This document shows positions 1 to 8,631 of a stretch of DNA of 64,000 nt, piece by piece; the stretch's first letter is position 1, and every line of letters begins with the position of its first letter. Under the pieces are notes generated by a model. That model saw nothing but the letters and a program-made list of their open reading frames with translations, had not been told where the DNA came from and did not search any database. The translations under genes were made by a program, and so were the position numbers. The stretch spans positions 620,001 through 684,000 of the forward strand of contig OZ245800.1 of NCBI GenBank assembly GCA_965228215.1, written 5' to 3'. Origin of the DNA: Maricaulis sp965228215 (GTDB lineage: Bacteria > Pseudomonadota > Alphaproteobacteria > Caulobacterales > Maricaulaceae).

Positions 1-11
1 AAGGATCAATC

Positions 12-476
12 ATGACGCCCGAACAGGCGAAATTCTGGCAGGACTTCCGCGATGCGACGGGCCGGGACGCAGCCGAACCCGCCGACATCTATGGTTTCGG
101 CGACAGTCCCGGCATGGCCGACGAGCTTCTGGATCTCATCCTGATCGGACGGAAGACCGCCACTTGCGCCCTCGCCCGCTGGTACCAGTTGCCGGGCGAA
201 CGCCTGCCCGAAGCCGGTGATCTCAACCTCATTCTCGACGGCCACGACAAGCCCCGCGCCGTGATCGAACTCACCTCGGTCGAGGTCAAACCCCTCTCGC
301 AAGCCGATGCCCGTTTCGCCTTCGATGAAGGCGAGGGCGAACGGACTCTGGACTGGTGGCGGGCAGCCCATATCGAGTTCTGGCAAAGGGAAGCGGAGCG
401 CGAAGGTTTCGTCTTCTCCGAACATATGGACGTCGCCTACGAACGCTTTCGCCTCGTCTGGCCCACGCCGAAATGA
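12..476 (+). CDS. ASCH domain-containing protein
   Basis: This 154-residue protein reads as a single ASCH domain, a beta-barrel fold related to PUA that is thought to bind RNA or nucleotides. Supporting features are the residues around 50-60 (GRKTATCAL), the central strand GDLNLILDGHDKPRAVIEL, and the DFRDATGRD-type N-terminus and WWRAAHIEFW segment common in this subfamily. The start ATG follows the purine-rich AAGGATCAATC. The gene is alone on this strand and converges on the response-regulator gene; a hairpin at 478-507 separates them. The precise substrate is unknown. The ASCH assignment is from family recall and fairly secure. Confidence 0.8.
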   Translation: MTPEQAKFWQDFRDATGRDAAEPADIYGFGDSPGMADELLDLILIGRKTATCALARWYQLPGERLPEAGDLNLILDGHDKPRAVIELTSVEVKPLSQADARFAFDEGEGERTLDWWRAAHIEFWQREAEREGFVFSEHMDVAYERFRLVWPTPK

Positions 477-477
477 T

Positions 478-510
478 AACGGGCCGGTCCTGCCGGATCG
501 GCCCGTTTCC
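478..510. terminator. Hairpin between convergent genes
   Basis: Stem AACGGGCCG (478-486) pairs perfectly with CGGCCCGTT (499-507) around a 12-nt loop, followed on the + strand by TTTCCCC. The T run is short, so termination may be modest. The position directly after the ASCH gene supports the role. Confidence 0.55.
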
Positions 511-565
511 CCTCCCGTACGGTGGATGACATGCCTCCCGTGGCGGGGAGGCAGTCCAGCCCGTC

Positions 566-2005
566 CTAGCTGGCGGCGCGCACGCCATCCACGTCGAGAT
601 CGTATTCGCGAACCTTGCGGTAGAGCGTCGAGCGGCCGACGCCGAGACGCCGTGCAACTTCACTCATCCGGCCCGCATAATTCTCGATGGCGAATTCAAT
701 GAGATCGCGTTCGATATCCTCCAGCGAGCGCAAATGCCCGCCTTCGTCCATGATATCGACCGGACCCACACCGGCTTCCTCCTCGTCCGCCGCGAAATCG
801 GCGGCAAGGACCGGCGCGTCCTCGAGGACCGGAGCCATGCCGGAAATCTGCGGGAAATCCTCCGGCTTGAGATTGTCGCCCTCGGCCAGGACCACAGCGC
901 GGAACACGGAATTCTCCAGCTGGCGGACATTGCCCGGCCAGTCGAAGGCGCTCAGAAGAGCGTGCGTTTCCGGGGCAGCATCCTGGATGTTCATGCCCTC
1001 CTGGGCATTGAAACGGCCGATGAAATGGCGGATCAGGGCCGGAATGTCTTCCTTGCGCTGACGCAGGGACGGCACTTCGATCGGGAAGACGTTCAGACGG
1101 TAGAACAGGTCTTCGCGGAAGGCGCCGGCAGCCACCTGTTCAGCCAGGTCGCGGTTCGTTGCAGAAATGATGCGGACATTCACCTTCACAGGGCGTTTGG
1201 ACCCGACCGGATCGACTTCGCCTTCCTGCAGGGCGCGCAGAAGCTTGACCTGCATGTCCAGCGGAAGCTCGCCGATCTCGTCCAGGAAAAGAGTGCCACC
1301 ATCGGCTTCCTGGAATTTGCCCGCATGCTTGCCCACGGCTCCGGTGAAGGCGCCCTTTTCGTGACCGAAGAGCGTCGATTCCACCAGGTTTTCCGGGATC
1401 GCACCGCAGTTCACGGCCACGAAGGGTCCACCGGCACGCTTCGAGGCCGCCATGATGGATTGCGCGACCAATTCCTTGCCGACGCCCGACTCACCCGTGA
1501 TCAGGATCGGGATGTCCGACTGCGCGGCACGCTCGCCGAGGCGAACGACCTGGCGCATGGCCGGAGCACCGGCAATCATGTCGCTGAATCCCAGACGGCC
1601 TTCCGCCTTCTTGGAGAGGCGCTGTACCTCGCCGCTGAGATTCTGGACTTTCAGAGCATTCCGGATCGAGACGGAGATGCGTTCCGGGCTGGCGGGTTTC
1701 ACGAAGAAATCCGCCGCTCCACCACGCATGGCCGCCACGACCGTATCAATTCCCCCACTGGCGGTCAGGACGATGATCGGTAGATCCGGCTGCTTGGCCT
1801 TCACCGCTTCCATCGTTTCCATGCCGTCCATTCCGGGCATGATCAGATCGAGCAGCATCACGTCGACACCGGGCGTCGCCAGACGATCCAGGGCAGCTTC
1901 ACCGCCCTCGGCCGTTTCGGCCCGATAGCCTTGTTTCTCGATTACCGCCTGCAACAGGCGGCGTTGCGTCGGATCGTCATCGACGATCAGAACTGTCTTC
2001 ACCAT
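566..2005 (-). CDS. Sigma-54-dependent response regulator, NtrC family (TacA-like)
   Basis: This 479-residue transcription activator has three domains. The receiver (1-120) carries acidic residues D9-D11, phosphoacceptor D53 and a conserved FVKP lysine near 103. The AAA+ domain has Walker A GESGVGKE at 171-178, the sigma-54 contact loop GAFTGA at 218-223 and Walker B LFLDE near 239-243. A Fis-type helix-turn-helix lies near 445-470. The opening VLIVDDDPTQRR and the closing GRSTLYRKVREY resemble Caulobacter TacA, which drives stalk and holdfast genes; that identity is inferred. I chose ATG at 2005 over the GTG one codon upstream. No kinase gene adjoins it. A TTAACC half-site lies upstream on the same strand near 2137. 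Confidence 0.88.
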   Translation of the reverse strand: MVKTVLIVDDDPTQRRLLQAVIEKQGYRAETAEGGEAALDRLATPGVDVMLLDLIMPGMDGMETMEAVKAKQPDLPIIVLTASGGIDTVVAAMRGGAADFFVKPASPERISVSIRNALKVQNLSGEVQRLSKKAEGRLGFSDMIAGAPAMRQVVRLGERAAQSDIPILITGESGVGKELVAQSIMAASKRAGGPFVAVNCGAIPENLVESTLFGHEKGAFTGAVGKHAGKFQEADGGTLFLDEIGELPLDMQVKLLRALQEGEVDPVGSKRPVKVNVRIISATNRDLAEQVAAGAFREDLFYRLNVFPIEVPSLRQRKEDIPALIRHFIGRFNAQEGMNIQDAAPETHALLSAFDWPGNVRQLENSVFRAVVLAEGDNLKPEDFPQISGMAPVLEDAPVLAADFAADEEEAGVGPVDIMDEGGHLRSLEDIERDLIEFAIENYAGRMSEVARRLGVGRSTLYRKVREYDLDVDGVRAAS

Positions 2006-2169
2006 CACCCACGCCTTTTCGGTCGCTTATATTTCGCCGGGTCTTTTGACCTCGCCGGCATCGCTGCCGGGGCGTCTATGCGAACCGTTATGGGACAGTC
2101 TTCTAAATTTCACGTTTAAGCGTCGGCAACGAGCGGTTAATCATAACGTTCGGATGAATTGAGTAAGGG

Positions 2170-3018
2170 ATGGATCCGGGCGTCATGGCGGACACATCTG
2201 CAGTCGACATAAAGAGTCCCGTTCGCTGGCCCTTCGCGGCCAAGGACACGTTTGCGCAGCTGGCCGAGCATCATCGCCTGCCGCTGGTACACAGCCTGCC
2301 GGGCATGCTGGTCTGGCCGATCCTCCTGCTTTTCTTGGGCACGCTGTTCGCGATGGCTGCCGGTTTCATGTGGGGATTTCTCGGTGGGATGCAGTCCGGC
2401 TTGCCGCTCAACAATCTCGTTTTCGCGGCCGTCTCCATCGCCTATGCCGTGCTCGCAGGCCTGATGTGGGCCTGGTTCCGGCAATATGATGCGCATCATC
2501 GCGCCTTCGCGATCCTTCCCTTGCGTTTCTCGGATTTCTGGGTCGGTTTCCTCGTCCTCGCCTTTGTCCTGACCATCGGTTCGAATCTCAGCCGTCTGTT
2601 CCATGATTTCGCGATGCTCGACACGAGCATGACCCTGGCCGGCGGTGCGACGACGGAAGATGTCAGCAATATCGACGAATTCACCGCGGTCGGCGCCGAC
2701 ATGTGGGCCATCGTGCTGCTGACTGTCATCGCTGCGCCCATCGTCGAGGAAATCCTGTTCCGCGGCTGGATGCTGCCCATGCTGCGTGCGCGCGGCGTGC
2801 CGGTCCTGTTCGCCATCCTGATCTCGGCCCTCGCCTTCGGACTGGTGCACACCCACCAGGGATTGATGGTGATGACGTCGACATTCTTCCTGGGAATCGC
2901 GCTGGGCGTGGCGCGTGTTGCGACAGGACGCGTGGCCGCACCCGTGCTCGGACACATGGCCAATAATGCATGGGCCGTATTCATAGTGCCCGAACTGCTA
3001 CGAATGCAGGCTGGCTGA
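2170..3018 (+). CDS. CPBP family intramembrane metalloprotease
   Basis: This 282-residue, multi-pass membrane protein has the CAAX-protease/bacteriocin-processing (ABI) motifs: E193-E194-x3-R198 (IVEEILFRGW), F223-x3-H227 (FGLVH) and H262-x-x-x-N near 262-266 (LGHMANN). The hydrophobic stretches at about 48-70, 82-102, 123-140, 178-192, 210-228 and 236-250 are consistent with 6-8 helices. Family members cleave prenylated or other membrane substrates; the substrate here is unknown. AAGGG directly abuts the ATG at 2170, and a second ATG at 2185 (fifteen bases from that motif) is an alternative start. The downstream hydrolase begins 38 bases after the stop. Confidence 0.85.
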   Translation: MDPGVMADTSAVDIKSPVRWPFAAKDTFAQLAEHHRLPLVHSLPGMLVWPILLLFLGTLFAMAAGFMWGFLGGMQSGLPLNNLVFAAVSIAYAVLAGLMWAWFRQYDAHHRAFAILPLRFSDFWVGFLVLAFVLTIGSNLSRLFHDFAMLDTSMTLAGGATTEDVSNIDEFTAVGADMWAIVLLTVIAAPIVEEILFRGWMLPMLRARGVPVLFAILISALAFGLVHTHQGLMVMTSTFFLGIALGVARVATGRVAAPVLGHMANNAWAVFIVPELLRMQAG

Positions 3019-3056
3019 GATTGACGCGGCGCAGCACTGGCTTTAGCGCTAGGCAC

Positions 3057-4004
3057 ATGAGTAATTCAGCAGAAGCACAAAAACGTCCTCCCGCGCCGCT
3101 GAAAGAGTTCAACGGCCAGAAACCTCCGGCCCCGGCCTGGTTCGAAAAGGCACTCGCCGTGCCGACCGATCGCGGCCAGGTGACCGTGGATGACGCGACC
3201 ATTCACTGGAAAGCCTGGGGCGAGCGCGGCAAGCCCGGCCTTGTTCTGGTCCATGGCGGTGTCGCCCACAAGGACTGGTGGGACAGTATCGCACCCTTCC
3301 TCGCCGAGACGCGGCGCGTCGTGGCGCTGGACCTGTCCGGCATGGGCGATAGCGATCATCGCGAAGCCTACCGGATGGAGATCTATACGCGCGAAGTCAT
3401 GGCCGCCGGCCGTGAAGGCGGCGCCTTCGACGCGGGCAAACCCTTCGTAGTGGGTCATTCCTTCGGCGGTTTCGTCTCTCTGGCGACCGGTGTGAGTGTC
3501 GGTGATGAACTGGCAGGCGTCGCCGTCCTGGACAGCCCGATCCGTCCGCTAGACAAACAGCGGCGCAATACACCGCCCAGCCGCGGCGGCAATTCCTATC
3601 CCAGTTTCGAGATGGCACTGCAGCGTTTCAGGCTCTTGCCCGAACAGCCCTGCGAGAACGCCTTCCTGCTGGACCATATCGCCCGCGCCTCGCTGAAAGA
3701 GGTCGTGCGGGTCGACGGCACACCGGGCTGGACCTGGAAGTTCGATGTCAATCTGTGGGCCAAGCTGCAATATGATCGCCTGCCGCCGGAAGAACTGGCC
3801 GCGCAGATCAAATGCCGTGTGGCGCTGTTCCGGGGCGGGGATTCCGTGCTGGTCACCGACGAGATCTGGCAATTCATGCGCGACACGTTCGGCGAGAACA
3901 CGTCGATGATCTCGATCCCCAACGCTCAGCACCATCTGATCCTGGACCAGCCGATCGCGGTTGCGGCGGCGATCGAGACGCTGACGGGGCCCGGCTGGGG
4001 CTGA
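3057..4004 (+). CDS. Alpha/beta hydrolase
   Basis: This 315-residue soluble alpha/beta-hydrolase has the oxyanion-loop HGG near 66-68 (LVLVHGG), the strand-turn LDLSGMGDS near 91-99, and the nucleophile elbow GHSFGG with S135. A histidine in the C-terminal NAQHHLILDQP is the likely catalytic base. The open frame continues upstream to 2970 but that would overlap the CPBP gene by 49 bases, so I take ATG 3057. It probably shares a transcript with the CPBP protease. Esterase, epoxide hydrolase or haloperoxidase activity cannot be distinguished from sequence alone. Confidence 0.82.
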   Translation: MSNSAEAQKRPPAPLKEFNGQKPPAPAWFEKALAVPTDRGQVTVDDATIHWKAWGERGKPGLVLVHGGVAHKDWWDSIAPFLAETRRVVALDLSGMGDSDHREAYRMEIYTREVMAAGREGGAFDAGKPFVVGHSFGGFVSLATGVSVGDELAGVAVLDSPIRPLDKQRRNTPPSRGGNSYPSFEMALQRFRLLPEQPCENAFLLDHIARASLKEVVRVDGTPGWTWKFDVNLWAKLQYDRLPPEELAAQIKCRVALFRGGDSVLVTDEIWQFMRDTFGENTSMISIPNAQHHLILDQPIAVAAAIETLTGPGWG

Positions 4005-4016
4005 TCCTTACGGGAT

Positions 4017-4268
4017 TCAGTCTTCCGGGTGCCGGCTGATCTCGCGGGCCACGTCATCGGGGACATGGGCCGGGCGCGAGGTCGCGGCATTGCGGACCAT
4101 GCCGATCACGGCCATCAGGATCACCAGGACGAGCCAGACGCCGCCCACGCGCAGGGCCAGGCCCGGCATGAGGTTGAGCTCGCCGAAATTCATGAATTCC
4201 ATCCCGACAAATCCGCCATAGACGAGAAGCGCCAGGAATCCGGACCAGATAGCAAACGGTACGCGCAT
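4017..4268 (-). CDS. Small membrane protein of unknown function
   Basis: This 83-residue protein has two predicted transmembrane segments, at about 5-24 and 39-57, and a charged C-terminus rich in basic and acidic residues. GGGAG sits eight bases before the ATG at 4268. It lies 49 bases after the DesR-like regulator on the same strand, so it may be the last member of that operon, though no family is recognised. A longer open frame continues upstream but overlaps the regulator and lacks supporting features. Confidence 0.6.
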   Translation of the reverse strand: MRVPFAIWSGFLALLVYGGFVGMEFMNFGELNLMPGLALRVGGVWLVLVILMAVIGMVRNAATSRPAHVPDDVAREISRHPED

Positions 4269-4317
4269 GGGGACAGCTCCCAGGATGAATACAAGGGATG
4301 TTAGAGCAGGCCGGGGG

Positions 4318-4920
4318 CTACAACCAACCCTTTTCGCGAGCCAGGCGAGCGGCTTCCACACGATTTCCGGCACCCAGTTTGGATATGGCGCTGTGCAGGT
4401 AATTGCGCACGGTTCCGCGTGCCAGGCCTGACGCCTCTGCCATCGCCGGACTGTCGAGTCCCGCTTCTGCGAGGCGCAGGAGGCGTCGCTCCGCATCCGT
4501 GAGCGGATCGCTCTCCCCCCAGGCGCGGGCCGCCAGTTCCGGAGCGATGACACGTTCGCCGGCCGCCACCTTGCGCACGGCCTGGGCCAGTTCGTCGGAG
4601 GGGCCGTCCTTGAGCACGAAACCCATCACATCCGCCTCCATGGCGCGGCGCAGATAACCCGGCCTGTCGAACGTCGTGACGATCAGGACACGCGTCGCCG
4701 TCTCGCCACGGCGGACAAGATCCGCCAGTTCCAGCCCGGTCATGTCGGGCATTTCGATGTCGGTGACCAAGATGTCCGGCGTGTGCTGCCGGACCAGACG
4801 GTGCGCCTCACGGCCATCGGCCGCCGTCGCAACCACCTCCATGTCGCTTTCCAAATTGAGCAGCGTGCTCAGCGCGTCGCGCAACAGGGTCTGATCTTCG
4901 GCAAGGACGATTCTAAGCAT
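4318..4920 (-). CDS. LuxR/NarL-type response regulator, DesR-like
   Basis: This 200-residue response regulator has a receiver domain with acidic pocket E8-D9, phosphoacceptor D54 (VTDIEMPD), a switch threonine near 81 and LKDG lysine near 104. A linker leads to a LuxR-type helix-turn-helix at about 137-196 (LTDAERRLL, ARGTVRNYLHSAISKL). It overlaps the kinase gene by 8 bases, so the two are translated together. DesK/DesR pairs sense membrane fluidity or envelope state; the context here (two further membrane proteins) fits a membrane-stress circuit but gives no target outside the operon. Confidence 0.87.
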   Translation of the reverse strand: MLRIVLAEDQTLLRDALSTLLNLESDMEVVATAADGREAHRLVRQHTPDILVTDIEMPDMTGLELADLVRRGETATRVLIVTTFDRPGYLRRAMEADVMGFVLKDGPSDELAQAVRKVAAGERVIAPELAARAWGESDPLTDAERRLLRLAEAGLDSPAMAEASGLARGTVRNYLHSAISKLGAGNRVEAARLAREKGWL

Positions 4921-5998
4921 GACCAGCCTCCGTCAACGGCAGGCGTGCGGTCAGTCTGGTCCCCGGCCCTGTGTGATCCAGCGACAAGTCTCCACCCGCT
5001 TCCGCCAGTCGAGTTGCCAGACCGGACAGGCCGCCGCCATCCGGGTCGGCACCGCCGCGGCCATTATCCTCTATGAGAAGCTCGAGACTGCCAGCGTCCA
5101 GCGCGACACGGATTTCCGCCCGGCCGGCCCCGGCATGGCGCAGGATATTGGTTGCGCCTTCACGCACCACCATGGCCAGGGTCGCCGCAGCGGCCGGTTC
5201 CAGCGGCAGGTCATCCGGCAGGTCCGTCACCACCGACAGGCCGGCTGCCTCCAGCCTGGCCCGGGCCTCGGCGACAGCCTGGGCGAGATCGCGGCCCTTC
5301 AGACCGGTCACCGCCTCGCGGACCTCGGCCAGCGCTTCACGGGAAATGCTCTGGATCTCGGACAATTCTGTGCGGGCCCGTTCGGGATCACTGTCGTAGA
5401 GGCGATTGGCGAGATCGGCCTTGAGGGCCACCACCGACAATGTGTGGCCGAGCAGGTCATGCAGATCCCGCGCGATCCGCCGCCGTTCGGCCTCCGCGCC
5501 CATCAGGGCCGCCTGGGCCTGTTGTTCTTCCGACGCCGCATCCTGCCTCTCCCTGCGCGCCGCCATGGCGGCACCGCCGGCGGCCAGTCCGCTGAAGAGA
5601 AGGACGGCCGCGATGAAATAGAGCGGCATGCTCATCGCGAGGCCAACGCCGATAACGGCGACCGCCAGTGCCGCCAGCATGCCGAGACGCCAGCGCATGT
5701 CCGGCCAGCGGGCCAGCATCGCGCCGGCGAAGGCGATATAGACGGCGCCGCCCATATTGGTCGGGATGAAGGTGAAACCCAGTACCGTGGCCAAAATGGC
5801 GACGAGCGGCAGGGTCCAGTCCATGCGCCGGTGCGCGATCACGTAGAGGACGATGAAACCCGCCATGGCCACGATCGAGACGAGTGCCTCGACCAGGCCC
5901 GGTGGCTGGTAGATCCACCGGAAATAGAAAAAGCCGAGATAGAGGAGGTAGAGCCAGGGCCGATCCGGCGAGAGAATGTCGCGGGCGGGCTTGAACAT
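4913..5998 (-). CDS. Sensor histidine kinase, DesK-like (HisKA_3)
   Basis: This 361-residue kinase begins with five or six transmembrane helices (about 15-145), then a short coiled linker and the HisKA_3 dimerisation domain with H180 in the RRRIARDLHDLLGHTL box. The HATPase_c domain ends the protein, with the N-box-like EGATNILRHAGA and the G-box LIEDNGRGG and GLSGLATR. The start is fixed by AAGGAG seven bases before ATG 5998, although the frame stays open far upstream through the neighbouring gene. It is the cognate partner of the response regulator that follows. Confidence 0.88.
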   Translation of the reverse strand: MFKPARDILSPDRPWLYLLYLGFFYFRWIYQPPGLVEALVSIVAMAGFIVLYVIAHRRMDWTLPLVAILATVLGFTFIPTNMGGAVYIAFAGAMLARWPDMRWRLGMLAALAVAVIGVGLAMSMPLYFIAAVLLFSGLAAGGAAMAARRERQDAASEEQQAQAALMGAEAERRRIARDLHDLLGHTLSVVALKADLANRLYDSDPERARTELSEIQSISREALAEVREAVTGLKGRDLAQAVAEARARLEAAGLSVVTDLPDDLPLEPAAAATLAMVVREGATNILRHAGAGRAEIRVALDAGSLELLIEDNGRGGADPDGGGLSGLATRLAEAGGDLSLDHTGPGTRLTARLPLTEAGHA

Positions 5999-6039
5999 GT
6001 CCTGGCTCCTTCTCATCGGATCGGGCTCGGTCGCGCGGT

Positions 6040-6612
6040 TCAGACTGCCGGTGCGAGCTGGGCGCGGAAACGGCCCGATTCCCAGGACAATCCCATCGCG
6101 GCGAAAACATAAAGCGCCGAAACAGCGAAGGGAATTCCGGTGAACCGCAATTCGGGCAGGCCGAACCAGATCAGCGTGACCACCGCGGTGCGGATGATCG
6201 CGTGCGCCATGCAGACCCGGCTGGCATAGGCCCAGCCGATCAGCGGCCAGTGCAGCGTCATTCCGATGGCAAGGCTCAGAGGTGCCGCATCGGGATAGAC
6301 CGAGATCAACACGACATGCACCGGCCAGAGCAGGTTGATGGCGATGATCGCCGCCATGGTGATTCCGCTCAGCGGCGATTTGGCCTTCATGAAGGGCGAA
6401 CGCAGCGGACCCTGCAGGAGCAGGCCCAGCGGGAAGATGAGGCCGGACCCAGCGGCCGCGGCGTAAGCCCACTCCCCCGGATCGAGATAGAATCCCAGCA
6501 CGCCGATCACCGCCCAGTAGACGGCGCCGGCGACCGGCAGGGAGACACCGCCACCGGCGGCGGCGCTGTAGCGTTTGCGTTCCTCGAGAACGGCCTGATT
6601 GAGATTGCTCAT
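6040..6612 (-). CDS. Multi-pass membrane protein (DUF7010-like)
   Basis: This 190-residue protein has about six hydrophobic helices and a short charged N-terminus (MSNLNQAVLEERKRYSAA). It resembles the small DUF7010-type membrane proteins that often precede DesK/DesR pairs; that family name is tentative. AAGG lies nine bases before ATG 6612, favouring it over the ATG at 6621. It is the first gene of the three- or four-gene operon running to 4318 or 4017, so it may be the sensed or regulated membrane component. Confidence 0.65.
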   Translation of the reverse strand: MSNLNQAVLEERKRYSAAAGGGVSLPVAGAVYWAVIGVLGFYLDPGEWAYAAAAGSGLIFPLGLLLQGPLRSPFMKAKSPLSGITMAAIIAINLLWPVHVVLISVYPDAAPLSLAIGMTLHWPLIGWAYASRVCMAHAIIRTAVVTLIWFGLPELRFTGIPFAVSALYVFAAMGLSWESGRFRAQLAPAV

Positions 6613-6688
6613 GGCAGACATCCTTGTGACATGATCGGGTGAGTTGATCTGACCCGACCATGCCCGGTTGCCTCGCCCGCCGTCAGAA

Positions 6689-6721
6689 ACAGGCGTCACC
6701 GATGTAAGATGACACCTGTCA
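6689..6721. promoter_or_regulatory. Overlapping palindromes in the divergent DesKR/CoxIV promoter region
   Basis: ACAGGCGTCA (6689-6698) and TGACACCTGT (6710-6719) form arms with 9 of 10 bases paired around an 11-base centre. A second palindrome, TGACA-CC-TGTCA, occupies 6710-6721. They lie about 77 bases upstream of the membrane-protein start at 6612. TGACA/TGTCA half-sites suit a dimeric NarL-type regulator such as the adjacent DesR-like protein; binding is inferred. Confidence 0.5.
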
Positions 6722-6820
6722 CTGCCGCATCTCATACCTGCGACAGCTCTGCATCTTGGCGGCGGGCGCGACGCGTGATATCCGCTCGCCATCGATTGAC
6801 TCTGAAAGAGGGCGAGCACA

Positions 6821-7126
6821 ATGGCGTCTGATTACGTGCGCGGCGAAATGGATATTGCCGATCAGAAGGCAACTTTCGACGGCTTCATGTCGGTTACCGT
6901 CTGGGGCTCGCTGATCACCGGCATCTGCGTGCTTTATCTCACGCTCGTCTTTGCCGTCGGCCTCGACTGGATGGGTTCGCTGCTCGGCGTGACCGTACTC
7001 AGCATTGTGGCAGGCATGGCCCTGGGCATGAAAACCTCCTGGTACATGACGGTGGCACTCATGTTCGTGCTGACGCTGGCGACCGGCGGTATCGTCGCCC
7101 TCTTCGGCATGTTCCTCGGCGGCTGA
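6821..7126 (+). CDS. aa3-type cytochrome c oxidase subunit IV
   Basis: This 101-residue protein starts with YVRGEMDIADQKATFDGF, the signature of the bacterial aa3 oxidase subunit IV family, followed by one canonical transmembrane helix at about 28-46. It is longer than usual for the family because it continues with two more hydrophobic segments (about 50-65 and 72-98). Subunit IV is a peripheral, non-catalytic part of the terminal oxidase. A copy upstream of the pntA genes is common in this group of bacteria, linking respiration and NADPH supply. Confidence 0.78.
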   Translation: MASDYVRGEMDIADQKATFDGFMSVTVWGSLITGICVLYLTLVFAVGLDWMGSLLGVTVLSIVAGMALGMKTSWYMTVALMFVLTLATGGIVALFGMFLGG

Positions 7127-7231
7127 GCCCAGATCGAATTCTGCTTTTTTTGATTTCTTGGCCGGCGGGACTTCCCCTGTCGGGAGAATTCGCGCATCGT
7201 ATCGTCAGACAAGCCTAAGCGGCGGGACACG

Positions 7232-8365
7232 ATGCGAATTGCCATTCTGAAAGAACGACATGCGGGTGAGACCCGCGTGGCGGCCACTCCTGAAACCATC
7301 AAGAAATTCACCAAGGCCGGTCATGTCATCGCGGTCGAAAAAGGGGCCGGCGACACCGCCAGCATTCCTGACAGCGAATTCGAGGCGGCCGGTGCCGAGA
7401 TCGGCACGCTCGCCGCGACACTGAAGGGCGCGGATGCGGTCTTCGGCGTGCGCTGCCCGGACGAGGCAACGCTGGGCAAGCTCAAATCCGGCACGCTGCT
7501 GGTGGCCCATCTCGAACCGCATGGCGCGGCGGCCCAGGCCGAGGCCTTCGCCAAGGCCGGAATCAATGCCCTCGCCATGGAATTCGTGCCGCGTATCACG
7601 CGTGCCCAGGCCATGGACGCCCTTTCCTCGCAATCCAATCTCGCCGGCTATCGCGCCGTCATTGAGGGCGCCCAGCTCTATGGTCGCGCCTTTCCGATGA
7701 TGATGACCGCAGCCGGTACTGTCGCGCCCGCCAAGGCCTTCATAATGGGTGCCGGCGTGGCCGGATTGCAGGCCATCGCGACGGCCCGCCGCCTCGGCGC
7801 GGTGGTGTCCGCCACCGATGTGCGCCCGGCCGCCAAGGAACAGGTCGCCTCACTCGGCGCGAAATTTGTTGCGGTGGAAGACGAGGAATTCAAACAGGCC
7901 GAGACGGCGGGCGGCTACGCCAAGCAGATGTCGGCGGAATACCAGGCCAAACAGGCCGAGCTCGTCGCCAGCCACATCGCGAAACAGGATGTGGTCGTGA
8001 CTACCGCCCTTATTCCGGGCCGCCCGGCGCCGACCCTGGTGACCAAGGCCATGGTGGAGAGCATGCGTCCTGGTTCAGTCATCGTGGACCTCGCCGCCCC
8101 GACCGGCGGCAATTGCGAACTCACCAAGGCCGACGAGGTCGTCGATCATGGCGGCGTGAAAATCATCGGGTTCAGCAATCTTCCGGGACGGCTGGCCGCG
8201 GATTCCTCGGCGCTCTACGCCAAGAATCTCGCCAATCTCCTGCCTCTGCTGGTCAGCGAGGACGGTGCCCTGGGCCCGCACTGGGACGATGAAATCATCC
8301 AGGGCATGGCCCTGACCAAGGACGGTGCCGTGGTGCATCCGAGCCTTGTGAAAGAGGATGCCTGA
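7232..8365 (+). CDS. pntAA: NAD(P) transhydrogenase subunit alpha part 1
   Basis: This 377-residue soluble domain I binds NAD(H) in the proton-translocating transhydrogenase, which uses the proton gradient to reduce NADP+ with NADH. The N-terminus MRIAILKERHAGETRVAATPE is the alanine dehydrogenase/PNT signature; the nucleotide-binding fold includes VMGAGVAGLQAIATARRLGA-type glycines near 170-190 and a RPAAKEQVASLGAKF region. It is the split, three-subunit form found in alphaproteobacteria. The stop overlaps the next start as TGATG, indicating translational coupling. Confidence 0.95.
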   Translation: MRIAILKERHAGETRVAATPETIKKFTKAGHVIAVEKGAGDTASIPDSEFEAAGAEIGTLAATLKGADAVFGVRCPDEATLGKLKSGTLLVAHLEPHGAAAQAEAFAKAGINALAMEFVPRITRAQAMDALSSQSNLAGYRAVIEGAQLYGRAFPMMMTAAGTVAPAKAFIMGAGVAGLQAIATARRLGAVVSATDVRPAAKEQVASLGAKFVAVEDEEFKQAETAGGYAKQMSAEYQAKQAELVASHIAKQDVVVTTALIPGRPAPTLVTKAMVESMRPGSVIVDLAAPTGGNCELTKADEVVDHGGVKIIGFSNLPGRLAADSSALYAKNLANLLPLLVSEDGALGPHWDDEIIQGMALTKDGAVVHPSLVKEDA

Positions 8366-8631
8366 TGAATTCGATCCTGCTTGGTTCAGCCGTTCTTGTT
8401 CTCTTGCTCGGGATGATCAATCTATCCATCGGCGTGTTCTATGGTGTCTACGATTTCCTACCGCCGCTGAAATACGACCTCTATCAATATCTCAGCGAAA
8501 TGGGGCTGCCGAACAATCGCAATGCGGGTATCGGAACGGCCGTGTTCTTCGGCATTCCCCAGGTCCTGATTGCGGTCTGGGCCATTCCCCGCATTCGAAA
8601 TATCAATGGAGCAGCTCATGGAAGCCGTTGA
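8365..8631 (+). CDS. Small membrane protein in the transhydrogenase operon
   Basis: This 88-residue protein has two hydrophobic segments (about 4-30 and 58-76) separated by a soluble loop with PPLKYDLYQYLSEMG. It is coupled to pntAA by a one-base overlap and itself overlaps the start of pntAB, so it is made stoichiometrically with the transhydrogenase. I do not recognise a named family. An accessory or assembly role is an inference from position only. Confidence 0.68.
   Translation: MNSILLGSAVLVLLLGMINLSIGVFYGVYDFLPPLKYDLYQYLSEMGLPNNRNAGIGTAVFFGIPQVLIAVWAIPRIRNINGAAHGSR

Noticed and set aside
734..1783. Long open frame opposite the sigma-54 regulator
   Set aside because: It is the antisense of a well-supported gene with full receiver, AAA+ and HTH motifs; its translation is low-complexity and matches no domain.
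4919..6112. 397-codon frame opposite DesK
   Set aside because: Antisense shadow with Gln/His/Arg-rich composition; the kinase motifs are on the other strand.
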